Positions 53,501-58,497 of a stretch of DNA of 64,000 nucleotides are shown here, piece after piece. The stretch is from Podocnemis expansa (taxonomy: Eukaryota; Chordata; Testudines; Podocnemididae), in the NCBI GenBank assembly GCA_007922195.1, contig ML682232.1, positions 1,167,825-1,231,824 on the forward strand, written 5' to 3'. Numbering within the stretch: the stretch's first letter is position 1; each line of letters begins with the position of its first letter. Both the position numbers and the translations under genes were made by a program. Below the pieces are notes generated by a model. That model saw only the letters and a program-made list of their open reading frames with translations. It was not told the origin of the DNA and searched no databases.

Positions 53501-56500
53501 GTAAGTAGCATAGTGCTGGGCCCTGCCTTCAACTCACCATAGTGGACTTTCCAGGTGTAGGGAAGTTGGAGTGAAATATGCAAGTTATTTTAGGTAACTT
53601 GTTTATCTCACTTTGATTGCTGCCAAAAAACAGTATAGTAGTGTATGCATGCCTTTCACATGTCTTAACTGACTGTATAGACATGGCCTCAGTTATCCAG
53701 AGATTTCCTGGGTTTAAGATTTAGTAATGACATTTTGCTTGCTTCCTTAGAACTTTTTGCTCTATTAACTATTGGATGTTCCCTTTTTGGGGGGGAGGAG
53801 GGGAGTCTATAGCCTAAGTGGAGTATAGCTTCTGTTCTATGTCAGTTGTAAGTCTTATTTTCAGTATATTTCTTAAATAAGGCTCTATATATTTGTGTTC
53901 CAAGTGAAGCAAAATTTTCCTGACAATAAACTGCTTTATTTGATTTATACTACAGCAATATGAACAGTTATGTCCTGAGTTATGGAAATAGGAATTTCAA
54001 AAACTTTAATATAACTCTCTGATTGGTGGAATTAAATTTTACAGTTTTGTAAAAATAAATGAAGTGCCCATGTAATATTGTGTTCCTAGGTTACTATTCG
54101 TGCTTCTGTTGGACCTCTTCAGTCTGGAACATCTGCCACATCTTTTAGCACAAGCACCTCTACATTTCAGTTATCTCCAAAAATGAAGGATACAAACACT
54201 AAAAATCACAACAAATCTAATGCAAATAAAGCAAAATTAAAATCATCAACTATACAGAAAAAGCACAACAGCAGCAGCTGCAGCAACAAAAAAAAAAAAA
54301 AAGGTTGCCAATACAGTGTTGCATAATCTAAGGTAATATTTTTCATTTAGTAATGTTCTAAAATATATATAGTGTTCTAACATGCATTTTGAACATACTT
54401 GTGAAAAGAAATTAAAGATGAGTTCATGAAGATAAAACTTACTAGAACACAAGGGATTTGGGACATGATTGTGTTTGGCAGGAAGAGTAGGTTCATAAGA
54501 AACATGTTAGTATCTTGATATTTGCATACCAGTATCTTGATATTATTCTTATATTTATTCTTCCCAGAAAGATTTGATTTGTTTTATTTTGTTAGCAACA
54601 GACTTCCTGGCAGTGGAAGACTAGAACAGATGATGTGGAAACTACTAATTTCCTGAAAAATCTAGACTTTTCACTGGCTTGCTGTACAAAATCAGATCGT
54701 GAAATATTCCAGGCAGTGTACATTAAAGATGACTTGCAAAGGAAAATACAACTGTGTCCCGTTTTTAGCTTCTCTATGAGGTTACAAATAAGTAATTTTG
54801 TTTGTAATGTTTTTAAGGTTTTGTTTTGTGTTTTGGGATTTATTTTTTTGAAATTAGAAATTCAAGTCTTGCTTGTCCTGTAAGACACTCTGATGACTGG
54901 GCACTTAATAAAACGGTTCCAGAAAAGTCAAGCGAATGAAAGCTAAACTATTGAGAAAAGAGAGAATCTTTAGTTTGACTGTATAAAACTTTTTTTAATA
55001 GTTGTTTAATTTCAATGAATAACATTTGGGATATAGAATGCCTTTTTTTGAAGATTAGTAAGCCTATTTCATTCATTGAGATAATAAACCTCACAATAAG
55101 TATGTTTCAAGACATCTCACTGAGTCGTCAACAAAATTAAGAAAGACTGGATTTAGTTTTCTTCATTCAATTTTCCCATAAAGTTTGTGGTGTGTTTTGG
55201 GGGTGAATGGATTGGGAGGGCATCTCAGAGGAGAGCCTAAGTCCTTACTTACACAACTTTGAGAAGCAAAAAGCAGGCAAATAACTTTTTAAAATCCTTT
55301 GTAGATAACCCTTAAGTAAGTTTTAAGTTTACGATGACACTGTGTAATTAGAGGGAAAAGTATTTTATTTTGTGTGTGTGTGTGTGTGTGGTTGTTTTTT
55401 TAAAGTATGAGCTTACATGAATTTGAACAATACTTAGTTCATAGGCTCTGCCATGAGCAGCTAACGTTTTTAAACAGTGTTAAACGGTTGAGGCTTAGTA
55501 CTAATTTAGTTAAAATCATTTTAGTCAACACATTGGTTTGACTAGGAAAAGGGGGTCTTCTTAACAACGTTGTTAACAGTATTTGCTTCATTTGTATTAC
55601 TGTTAGGTATCGTTTGGGAGCTCATAAATGCATTGAATGTTACTCAGAAATAAAAGATTTTGCAAGTCACTTTCCAGCATATGTCCATTGCAGCTTATGC
55701 AGATACAACACCAGTTGTAGCAAAGCCTATGTGAATCATATGATGAGGTGAGAAACCTTCAAATTTCAAAATTAAAGTCACGCTTATTTAAAAAAAAAAT
55801 TCTTAAACTTACAGAAAATGGTAACTGTGTGAGCTCTGTCTTGTATTTGTCTCATAGAACTGGGAGAGACTGTAGGCTTAGATTTTCAGAGCAATATAAA
55901 TGGCAGTGGTACTTGCTATAAAAATCTGAAATGCAGAGTCTAAGTAGGGCCATGTATATAGAATGAGGCATGGTATTTCAGGAAATGAAAAGATGGTTTC
56001 ATGGTTGAGACAGTCAAATGACACTATGGAGAACTGGGTTCTGTCCTTGCATCTGTTAGAGCTAAAGTCCAAGGGATCTGTGCTTTTAAACATATACAGT
56101 GCTATATATTGAAAAGTTCTCGAAAAATCATGCCTTAGGTTTGGGTACCCCAAATTAGTAGATACTTTTTACCCTATTTTCTCTATGCCTAAGTTCCACA
56201 TATGTACAATAATGCTGCCTTATCTCACAGGGGTGATGTTAAGATATAGTAGATGTTTGCGAAGCACTCAACTTCTGCAGTGATGATTAATACAGAAAAT
56301 CCTTTGAGGAAATTAATAATTCTTTATTTAGTTCAGTGTCTGAATAGTGGTGCAGTAAATAAAGTATGGGGCCTCACACATAATGAGGGTAAATCAAAAT
56401 ATTGAATAGCTTGAGTGCTGTTCATTCAGTGCACAGAATGAGGCAGGGATCCTGTGGAAAAAAAGTGATCATGTAGTTAAGAACTCCGTAATATATATGC

Positions 56501-57238
56501 ACAATGGGACTCTACTAAGGTTCCCGAGCCACCCTTAAATTCTAGAACATTCTGAGTGCTTGACTGTAACCTTCACATTTCTGCATTTTATGTGTGTGTA
56601 TGTGCACATGCACACTCCGACATGTAGTGGTGTCAGCATAAATTTCTGTTTTTGAGTGAAGCGATTTACCACTTACAAACTCATTGGTTTTTAGTTAGTT
56701 AATAGGAGAATCTTCTATGCTAGCAGCCAGCAGCTGTATGCTGTCTTGTGGCTTTAGTTTCTCTTGTATATTAGGAGAGAGATCGGAGAGAGAGGGAGGT
56801 GCATATTTATTAAGCTACTGTATAAGTGTGTTGAGTATAGTCGTTAAACCATATCTTGTTGCTGAACCATCATGAAGCCAGAACAAACTGGAATATTGGT
56901 AATAAGGATAAAAATTTGGCTTATTGTAATTACTGTAAAACTTCAGAATAATAATTAAACCTTTAGAAGCTGGGAATACATTAAATCTTATCTGTTTTCA
57001 CAAATGACTTACTACTTGTTTATGTGCAAATACAAAAATTCAAACTGTTTGTTCAAAGACAGCCCTATCTTACTGCCATAATATGATAGTAAATATATCC
57101 TGAAAATTAATTTCATGGTACTTCACCTGTCATGACTGCAATGTTTTTGTCCAAAAATCACATTCCTCAGAAAGTGCTTAAAAGTTTATTAAGCAAATAC
57201 TTTGGGAAGGGTAAAGATATATTTAACTGGTATATATA

Positions 57239-57274
<36 letters not shown>

Positions 57275-58377
57275 TAACTGGTAGTCTAATCTTGAAAATA
57301 CATTACCAACTAGTGATATAAAGATGTTGGTGTAGCATGTCAGTGATTTGAACAGGAAATGAGATGCATGAACCTGTAAACTCATTAAATTAGGTACCAA
57401 ATTTACTTCTTTAGAAGAGTACAAGGACAGACAAATTCCTCTCTTTTTATGTCTTGCAAACAGGCCACTATTTAGAGTGTAGTCCTGTAAATATTTCACT
57501 CAAAAAGATTTGTCTTCTGTACAGAAAAAGAGGTTAAATTATATTTTCCTTTCTGTAGTTTTCATAGTGCTCGTCCAAGTAGAAGATTTTGGATCTATAA
57601 GAAGCATTCAGAAGAACTGAGGTAACTCTTATTTTCAGTTGCAAATTATTTTCTCTTATTCTTTTTTAAATATACATTCTTATACTGGTCTAGTCACTTA
57701 ATTGCTATTAGATATAAGGCCTATATTGAGGTCCAAAGTTTGGAATTTTTGATCTTGTGGGTTACCACAACTTAGAAGCAGCATGAAAGGTGAAAATGTT
57801 TATGCAAAGAAAAATGAAGTAGCTTGTGGGTGATCTCATACTGTTCAATTTAGCTTCAGAAAAATAAAGCAACTGTCTACGTGTCTCTTCCCCTTTAATC
57901 CTCCTCCCTACCAAGTTTTCAAGAGAACTTTCTCTCACATGCATAGTATCTGTAATGCGTGGAATGCTCCAAGTTCCAATGGTGGTTAGTGCTTCTGACA
58001 TTCTTTTTGTTACATTTGTGCAGTGTTTAGTACAGCGAATTCCTGGTGTGTAATAACAGGGAATCCTAAATACAACCTCTGCGCAAATCATAAATAAAGT
58101 GCACAGAAAAATGGTGTTGCTGATTTATGTAAAAATTACATAGACTTACAATGTATTTTCATTGGATCTGTATTTAGTCTCAAACTTCATATGCTACAAG
58201 TATAAGTAAAGCTTTCATATCTTTGTCCTACTCACTCTTTTCAATTTTTTTTTTTCAGGGGTGTTACTGTAGTGTGTCTTAATTGTGATTTCCTAACTGA
58301 TGTTTCTGGCTTAGATAAGATGGCCACACATTTGAGTGAAAGGCATACTCACACCTGTCAAGTTATTATAGAGAATG
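9714..58377 (+). CDS. ZNF280D: ZNF280D zinc-finger protein (15 coding exons seen, 3' end outside window)
   Basis: ZNF280D is a C2H2 zinc-finger protein of the ZNF280 (suppressor of Hairy-wing homologue) family, presumed nuclear and DNA-binding. About 770 codons are in this window, compared with roughly 980 for the human protein, so about 200 C-terminal residues are missing. In order there is an acidic N-terminus ([17 protein letters not shown], then six Asp and PIFVGEI, residues 1-40), a Ser/Thr/Pro-rich region (48-300), a central block of about seven zinc fingers (310-575), a basic Ser/Lys linker (583-660), and a second cluster of Cys/His motifs (665-770). Splice phases match at all junctions except within coding exon 12, where an A15 run adds one base. 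The family call rests on near-identity to the remembered mammalian ZNF280D in the finger exons; ZNF280C is the closest alternative. Mammalian isoforms start about 14 residues earlier in an exon not found here, so the Met at 9714 is the first one visible. Confidence 0.95.
9856..11272. other. Start of the large intron; no gene
   Basis: Ordinary AT-rich intron, with a moderately GC-rich patch at about 11050-11205 that may be a repeat fragment. No coding or RNA signal was seen. Confidence 0.4.
11273..11936. mobile_element. GC-rich hAT-type MITE with central hairpin
   Basis: The ends are perfect 16-base inverted repeats: CAATGTTCCCTCTAAG at 11273-11288 and its complement at 11921-11936. The left half is a C-rich imperfect repeat of GCCCCCCC/GCTCCCGGC units (11330-11650). 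The right half contains a palindrome, CGGAGCATGCCCAGA / TCTGGGCATGCTCCG (11745-11779). The long proline/glycine open frames across it on both strands are composition artefacts. No clear target duplication was found. Confidence 0.75.
11937..12589. other. Intron sequence, nothing recognised
   Basis: AT-rich intron between the GC-rich MITE and the MIR-like fragment; no feature was identified. Confidence 0.4.
12590..12740 (+). repeat. MIR/CORE-SINE-like fragment
   Basis: The order TGGAGATGG, AACTTGCCCAAGGC, CAGTGGAAGAATCAGGG and TGGACCTAGATTAAGG-like tail follows the 3' half of amniote MIR elements. It is an old fragment without the tRNA-like head. Confidence 0.6.
12741..13649. other. Intron; possible decayed hAT element at 13297-13543
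   Basis: A TAGCAG..ATGGCCCA-like left end and a TCTACTCCTGGCTATA right end suggest a decayed hAT MITE of the type that begins near CAGGGGTGGCCAA. The 12770-13060 part is moderately GC-rich with open frames on both strands, and I recognise nothing in it. Confidence 0.3.
13650..13990 (-). mobile_element. Penelope-like element 3' tail, family B
   Basis: Read on the - strand, it matches the end of the element at 58498-60180: a decayed endonuclease C-terminus, then the hallmark untranslated block with GAAGAAGAGCTTTGTGTAAAC, AAGCTTATCTCTCTCATCAAC and an AATAAACC-like end. The 5' part is truncated. Confidence 0.6.
13991..14984. other. Intron sequence, nothing recognised
   Basis: AT-rich, with no feature identified. 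Confidence 0.4.
14985..15420 (-). mobile_element. CR1 LINE 3' fragment
   Basis: The sequence contains ATCACAGAATTGTAGAA, GTGCTGGAAAGGACCTTGAG and AGATCCAATCCCC, the diagnostic reverse-complement 3' end of CR1, followed by the usual GTGGTGATTCCACAGCTTTCC region. It is diverged and truncated at the 5' side. Confidence 0.8.
15830..17050 (+). mobile_element. Degenerate SCAN-type gag of a Gmr1-like Ty3/gypsy retrotransposon
   Basis: Pieces in three frames fit a SCAN-type gag in order: [13 protein letters not shown] (about 16040-16080), [17 protein letters not shown] (16110-16165), [16 protein letters not shown] (16200-16245), [17 protein letters not shown] (16320-16370) and [11 protein letters not shown] (16400-16435). 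No intact frame remains: at least three frameshifts and several stops separate the pieces. SCAN domains in vertebrates are known to derive from such gag proteins. There is no recognisable protease or RT downstream. Confidence 0.6.
17051..18369. other. Intron with a short CR1 fragment at 17090-17190
   Basis: The segment AGAATCATGAAATATTAGAG followed by GGTCATCTAGTCCAACTCCC (17090-17150) is a CR1 3' end in reverse orientation. Nothing was recognised in the remaining 1 kb. Confidence 0.55.
18370..18675. mobile_element. Possible MITE related to 59142-59430
   Basis: It shares the internal palindromic piece ATGCAAGGTACATAAAATAC with the element at 59142-59430 (ATGCAAGGCACTTAAAATAC) and ends in TCTAGACATGCCCTGA, an approximate inversion of its ATGCCCTAGTTTATGCTC start. 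It is short and non-coding. Confidence 0.4.
18920..19440 (+). mobile_element. Old CR1/L3 ORF2 3' fragment
   Basis: In the + frame, pieces such as [32 protein letters not shown] and SLGILCSVL align with the C-terminal part of CR1 ORF2 (compare [15 protein letters not shown] and HLEYCVQSW in the good CR1 copy at 23174-26041). It has stops in every frame. Confidence 0.6.
19442..19467. repeat. CT microsatellite
   Basis: About 13 uninterrupted CT dinucleotides, followed by an AT-rich stretch of ATAATAC repeats to about 19525. Confidence 0.95.
19855..20031. mobile_element. hAT MITE with target-site duplication
   Basis: The ends CAGTGGTTCTCAAC and ATTGAGAACCGCTG are inverted repeats. The flanks are CATTATAG (19847-19854) and CATTATAA (20032-20039), a 7/8 match, as expected for the 8-base duplication made by hAT transposases. 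Confidence 0.88.
20340..22750 (+). mobile_element. DIRS retrotransposon 5' region and gag, copy 1 (split by a hAT element)
   Basis: The 5' untranslated part (about 20430-20570) resembles the region before the DIRS at 60470. A gag-type Cys motif follows ([17 protein letters not shown], 20808-20895), then a Ser/Thr-rich stretch. After the hAT insertion comes the conserved gag part with [16 protein letters not shown] and [11 protein letters not shown] (22530-22710). Several frameshifts and stops break the frame. DIRS elements use a tyrosine recombinase instead of an integrase; that part is not present here. Confidence 0.7.
21612..22216. mobile_element. hAT element nested in DIRS gag, perfect 8 bp target duplication
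   Basis: The left end CAGTATTTCTCATCTGG and the right end AGGTTGAGAAACACTG are imperfect inverted repeats. The flanks are ACATAAAG at 21604-21611 and at 22217-22224, a perfect duplication. The 605-base interior has no transposase frame. The insertion separates two parts of a DIRS gag, so it is younger than that DIRS copy. Confidence 0.9.
22751..23173 (+). repeat. Unidentified repeat segment, second copy at 27637-27790
   Basis: Positions 22864-23022 match 27637-27790 with shared blocks such as GTTGAAACCAATCA, CAGGACTTGTTA, GAGTTGTAGGAGTGA and CTGTCAGAAGCCAGAAGG. The start TGTGACAGGGTCAGACCAG near 22755 looks like a retrotransposon LTR end, but no second end was found. It may be part of the DIRS copies or an LTR remnant. 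Confidence 0.4.
23491..25059 (-). pseudogene. CR1 ORF2 part 2: reverse transcriptase, one internal stop
   Basis: Two open frames (23968-25059 and 23491-23952) are the same reading frame, separated by one TGA where CR1 has TGG (Trp) in the LERWANRN segment. Visible RT motifs include [60 protein letters not shown] and SVDDTKLEG. The usual FADDTKL is SVDDTKL here. The C-terminus continues through [28 protein letters not shown] and the end of ORF2. Confidence 0.9.
24968..26041 (-). pseudogene. CR1 ORF2 part 1: AP endonuclease with internal deletion
   Basis: The 357-codon open frame carries the N, E, Y and D/N endonuclease motifs of CR1 ORF2. After the [18 protein letters not shown] region it jumps directly to HPEWLSREF, which normally lies about 70 residues further on, near the start of the RT. 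The catalytic Ser-Asp-His end of the endonuclease is therefore absent, and the product could not nick DNA. The frame is lost again at a 23-base tandem duplication (25003-25044). Confidence 0.85.
26042..26319. other. Unassigned segment between CR1 and DIRS
   Basis: It has moderate GC with a CCTATAAGAACC TATA-like motif near 26248 and a purine/pyrimidine composition like a retroelement LTR or untranslated region. No ends could be defined. Confidence 0.3.
26320..27620 (-). mobile_element. DIRS retrotransposon fragment, copy 2: gag C-terminal half and start of RT
   Basis: On the - strand the gag region (TDKKY, then [27 protein letters not shown] and [15 protein letters not shown], about 27500-26930) parallels the gag of the DIRS at 62165-62413. 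It is followed by an RT start with [18 protein letters not shown] and [14 protein letters not shown] (about 26475-26370), as in DIRS RT. Stops and frameshifts break the frame, and the catalytic RT core is missing. Confidence 0.7.
27637..28520 (+). mobile_element. DIRS gag fragment, copy 3
   Basis: The plus-strand pieces [50 protein letters not shown] and [18 protein letters not shown] (28016-28360) follow the order of the conserved DIRS gag core. The first 150 bases are the second copy of the repeat segment at 22864-23022. It lies divergently next to the - strand DIRS copy 2. Confidence 0.6.
28530..29960 (+). mobile_element. Old non-LTR retrotransposon RT relic (clade not assigned)
   Basis: Conserved RT landmarks appear in order across several frames: [67 protein letters not shown] (catalytic YIDD at about 29205), and far downstream the C-terminal [11 protein letters not shown] (about 29910-29945). 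There are stops and frameshifts throughout. The motif order and the C-terminal DR-W-type end are unlike CR1; an RTE- or I-like group is possible. Confidence 0.6.
30430..31180 (-). mobile_element. Old CR1-type LINE fragments
   Basis: The segment AGTGCTCCATCTAGTCTAG (30460-30480) and the later TCTAATAATTTTTGTTGCT and TTAGAACTGAACAATATAC (30960-31050) resemble two stretches of the 3' part of old amniote CR1 copies in reverse orientation. The host coding exon 2 begins 550 bases downstream. Confidence 0.5.
31181..31729. other. Intron end before coding exon 2
   Basis: AT-rich intron with no recognised feature, ending in the TTTTAACAG acceptor. Confidence 0.4.
31730..31795 (+). CDS. ZNF280D: ZNF280D coding exon 2
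   Basis: The acceptor is TTTTAACAG and the donor is AGAG|GTACTA. This short 66-base exon codes for ILNRVN followed by Ser-rich sequence, matching the ISNILNRVN region of mammalian ZNF280D. Phase 1 in and phase 1 out agree with the neighbours. The intron before it is 21.9 kb and carries most of the mobile elements of the window. Confidence 0.9.
31903..32273 (+). CDS. ZNF280D: ZNF280D coding exon 3 (Ser/Thr/Pro-rich)
   Basis: This 371-base exon begins [14 protein letters not shown], which aligns with the FKPTSQHYT segment of mammalian ZNF280D. The remainder is low in complexity, with repeated SRP and QPVSRP units such as [15 protein letters not shown] and PQPVSR. The intron before it is only 107 bases. 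It ends in phase 0 at CAG|GTAAAT. Confidence 0.92.
32739..33385. mobile_element. hAT element with perfect 8 bp target duplication
   Basis: The ends AGGGATGTCAAACTT and AAGTTTGACACCCCTAG are inverted repeats, of the well-known type that reads CAGGGGTGTCAAACT when intact. TTTAATTT flanks both sides (32731-32738 and 33386-33393). The interior is GC-rich and non-coding; overlapping open frames on both strands at 32752-33185 are accidental. Confidence 0.9.
33895..34005 (-). mobile_element. Penelope-like element 3' tail, family A
   Basis: The sequence carries GGCAAGGAGTCTTGTGG, TTATTTATTGAATGAGC and GAGAAAAATCCCACTTCTTC, the same 3' untranslated end seen in both arms of the inverted pair at 42690-43650. 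Only the last 110 bases are present. Confidence 0.6.
34021..34421. mobile_element. MITE with TAGGGTATGTTTATACTAC end
   Basis: The left end TAGGGTATGTTTATACTACA and the complement of the right end TAGGGCCTGCTCTATGCTGCA are imperfect inverted repeats, with a shared AAATTA / GAATTA just inside. It is about 400 bases, non-coding, and resembles a common reptile element beginning TAGGGTATGTCTACACTAC. Confidence 0.65.
34422..38409. other. Intron, no gene recognised
   Basis: About 4 kb of AT-rich intron. Short open frames (for example 36215-36505 on +) match no family. No clear repeat ends were found. Confidence 0.4.
38410..38527 (+). CDS. ZNF280D: ZNF280D coding exon 4 (divergent)
   Basis: Phase 0 in and phase 1 out fit the neighbouring exons. 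The product contains [15 protein letters not shown], which aligns loosely with the LFDLTQDTGLSHYQ segment of the mammalian protein. The donor is ACAG|GTGAGT. The acceptor is inferred at ACTCATCAG after a C-rich tract; it sits 26 bases from the pyrimidine run and is the least certain boundary of the gene. Confidence 0.75.
38556..38600. repeat. TTTA microsatellite
   Basis: About eleven TTTA units shortly after the donor of coding exon 4. Confidence 0.95.
38601..42054. other. Introns around coding exon 5, nothing recognised
   Basis: Apart from the exon at 40372-40539, the sequence is AT-rich intron with no repeat I could name and no additional exon. Confidence 0.4.
40372..40539 (+). CDS. ZNF280D: ZNF280D coding exon 5
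   Basis: The acceptor is CACTATAG and the donor is AAAG|GTAGGG, with phase 1 on both sides. The product includes [19 protein letters not shown], matching the SKRPSTSEVNNVNPKKPKP segment of mammalian ZNF280D. The KKAKP stretch could be a nuclear localisation signal (inference). A Ser/Val-rich tail follows. Confidence 0.93.
42055..42164 (+). CDS. ZNF280D: ZNF280D coding exon 6 (first zinc finger, N-terminal part)
   Basis: The acceptor is TTTTACAG and the donor is GAAG|GTAAAA. The product ends with [12 protein letters not shown] and DPLKNHMK, the first C2H2 unit of the central finger block. The finger is completed by the TyrCysCysPro at the start of the next exon. Confidence 0.95.
42690..43655. 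mobile_element. Head-to-head inverted pair of Penelope-like element 3' ends (family A)
   Basis: The left arm (42690-43155, reading -) and the right arm (43156-43650, reading +) are inverted copies with truncated 5' ends abutting. Both code for the same decayed segment: [20 protein letters not shown], then ELICRF and GLN.DYGF (- frame at 42969-43157; + frame at 43184-43366). Its E...C/F...GLN layout fits the C-terminal end of a GIY-YIG endonuclease of Penelope-like elements. Each arm ends with the same untranslated tail (GATGAAGTGGGATTTTCTCC, AATAAATTTGTTAG). Inverted 5'-truncated pairs are a known insertion form of Penelope. The Penelope assignment is inferred from these short pieces. Confidence 0.65.
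43656..46641. other. Introns around coding exon 7; poly-C tract at 44667-44681
   Basis: A run of about 15 C sits 55 bases before the acceptor of exon 7. Nothing else was recognised in the AT-rich introns on either side. Confidence 0.5.
44737..44966 (+). CDS. ZNF280D: ZNF280D coding exon 7 (central region and start of second finger)
   Basis: The acceptor is CTCTTTCAG and the donor is TAAG|GTATCT. The product starts [10 protein letters not shown] and includes [20 protein letters not shown], a segment highly conserved in ZNF280C/D, and then [14 protein letters not shown], the Cys half of a finger. It ends in phase 2, so the codon for Arg is split with the next exon. Confidence 0.95.
46642..46898. 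mobile_element. hAT MITE with internal tandem repeat and perfect target duplication
   Basis: The terminal inverted repeats are TAGAGCCCTGCA and TGCAGGGCTCTA. ATGTCAGA flanks both sides (46634-46641 and 46899-46906). The 257-base interior is built from two diverged copies of a block with GGATCC, TGCATCC.CAAGAA and GGATATCC..., plus many GGATATC/GATATCC half-sites, so it can fold extensively. It is non-coding. Confidence 0.92.
47280..47830 (-). mobile_element. Old CR1 LINE 3' fragment
   Basis: The text CTTTTCTGAGCCCTTTCCA, GACCAGAACTGGACAGTA and TTTTGCATTTGGCTGTATT marks the reverse-complement CR1 ORF2 end, with substitutions throughout. No frame survives. Confidence 0.7.
48208..48460. mobile_element. 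Head-to-head inverted pair of Penelope-like tails (family B)
   Basis: The left arm read on - and the right arm read on + both give TGATCTGAAGAA, GCTCTGTGT and TTCTCTCTC followed by a CCAAC/CCTAC step, the untranslated tail of the element at 58498-60180. The arms meet at about 48345. This repeats, in a second family, the arrangement seen at 42690-43655. Confidence 0.6.
48758..48915 (+). CDS. ZNF280D: ZNF280D coding exon 8 (fingers 2 and 3)
   Basis: The exon completes finger 2 (FMNHMKHH) and codes for a full C2H2 finger: CQHCYRQF, then [11 protein letters not shown]. The donor is TCTA|GTAAGT. The 3.8 kb intron before it contains a hAT element, a CR1 fragment and an inverted Penelope-like pair, the last ending only about 300 bases upstream of the acceptor. 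Confidence 0.95.
49432..49532 (+). CDS. ZNF280D: ZNF280D coding exon 9 (finger 4)
   Basis: The product is [13 protein letters not shown] followed by [19 protein letters not shown]: one complete C2H2 finger and the first Cys of the next. The acceptor is TTTTTCAG and the donor is CCAG|GTACCT. Confidence 0.95.
49646..49792 (+). CDS. ZNF280D: ZNF280D coding exon 10 (fingers 5 and 6)
   Basis: The exon carries [20 protein letters not shown] and [20 protein letters not shown], i.e. a finger split by the intron plus a second C2H2 unit. It has exactly 49 codons in phase 0. The intron before it is only 113 bases. Confidence 0.95.
50511..50645 (+). CDS. ZNF280D: ZNF280D coding exon 11 (finger 7)
   Basis: The product has a C2H2 finger ([19 protein letters not shown], then HH) followed by [13 protein letters not shown], a sequence highly conserved in the family. 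The acceptor is TTTTTAAAAG and the donor CTAAA|GTAAGT. The exon has 45 codons in phase 0. Confidence 0.94.
51221..51407. mobile_element. hAT MITE with target duplication
   Basis: The ends CAGGCGTGGCCAAACTG and AATTTGGCCACCCCTG are inverted repeats. The flanks CTGTATAT (51213-51220) and CTATATAT (51408-51415) match at 7 of 8 bases. The interior has the TGTGGCTC motif repeated, typical of this family. Confidence 0.88.
51598..51960. mobile_element. GC-rich hAT-like fragment with palindrome
   Basis: The left end GTTGCCTCTAAGCTGTGCC resembles the CAATGTTCCCTCTAAG end of the element at 11273. An inner palindrome pairs GTTTAAAATCTCCC with GGGAGATTTTAAAC (51738-51795), comparable to the hairpin in that element. 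The right end is not defined. Confidence 0.45.
52022..52145 (+). mobile_element. MITE fragment of the TTACCAGAT family, copy 3
   Basis: The start TTAGGGTTGCCAGACGTC and the AAAAGGAGGATGTG / CTCCTTTTTACCTTCA / GGCAGGCATT order match copies 1 and 2 at 106-393 and 1636-1917. The right half is missing. Confidence 0.6.
52317..52392 (+). repeat. tRNA-Lys-like SINE head
   Basis: The sequence has an A-box-like TAGTTCAGTTGGCTGAGCA and a B-box GGGTTTGAGCCC, with acceptor-like GTGGGGCAC at the end. The layout fits a tRNA-Lys-derived SINE such as the turtle Pol III SINE. The anticodon arm is altered, so it is not a functional tRNA gene. A long G run follows at 52401-52413. Confidence 0.65.
52393..54089. 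other. Intron with a short hAT MITE at 52892-53040
   Basis: CAATGTTCCCTTTAAG at 52892 and CTTAGAGGGAACATC ending at 53040 are inverted ends of the same type as the element at 11273; between them GATGATGCAGCTGA / TCAGCTGCATCATC also pair. The rest is AT-rich intron without a recognised feature. Confidence 0.6.
54090..54332 (+). CDS. ZNF280D: ZNF280D coding exon 12 with an A15 frameshift
   Basis: The exon codes for [13 protein letters not shown], a Ser/Thr-rich stretch and a Lys/Asn-rich basic linker. The acceptor is TTCCTAG and the donor CTAAG|GTAATA. The length is 243 bases, but the flanking phases require 242 (modulo 3). The cause is a run of 15 A at 54288-54302. With the run as printed, the frame ends at a TAA about 8 codons later, while the +1-shifted frame after the run reads VANTVLHNL, matching the conserved family sequence. 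This is either a homopolymer miscount in the assembly or a real frameshift allele. Confidence 0.85.
54333..57558. other. Introns around coding exon 13; GT and TA microsatellites
   Basis: A GT run lies at 55369-55391 and a TA run at 57231-57272. An 82-codon open frame at 54635-54883 matches no known ZNF280 exon. No other feature was recognised. Confidence 0.5.
55607..55747 (+). CDS. ZNF280D: ZNF280D coding exon 13 (C-terminal Cys/His cluster)
   Basis: The product contains [17 protein letters not shown] and [19 protein letters not shown], two atypical zinc-binding units of the second cluster. The acceptor is CTGTTAG and the donor is TGAG|GTGAGA. Phase 2 in and out agree with exons 12 and 14. 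Confidence 0.94.
57559..57621 (+). CDS. ZNF280D: ZNF280D coding exon 14
   Basis: This 63-base exon codes for [20 protein letters not shown], finishing the finger begun in exon 13 (the His of SFHS) and adding a basic stretch. The acceptor is CTGTAG and the donor TGAG|GTAACT. Confidence 0.92.
58259..58377 (+). CDS. ZNF280D: ZNF280D coding exon 15 (last seen here)
   Basis: The product is [19 protein letters not shown], then [15 protein letters not shown], a C2H2-like unit. A long pyrimidine tract precedes the acceptor. The donor AATG|GTAAGT is strong and in phase 1, so translation continues in exons beyond 64000. None of the following 5.6 kb shows another family exon; it is filled by two retroelements. 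Confidence 0.94.
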
Positions 58378-58497
58378 GTAAGTGCAAGTAGTATCTTTGA
58401 TTTTTTTATATATTTAATCTTTTTTAATACAGTGTTTTGATCTTCCATATTATTGGTAGTTCTTGTGCAGTTACCTTCCAAAATGAATGCTAATCTT

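Noticed and set aside
54635..54883. 82-codon open frame between coding exons 12 and 13 of ZNF280D
   Set aside because: It matches no known exon of the gene family and has no suitable phase or splice sites; probably intronic chance frame.
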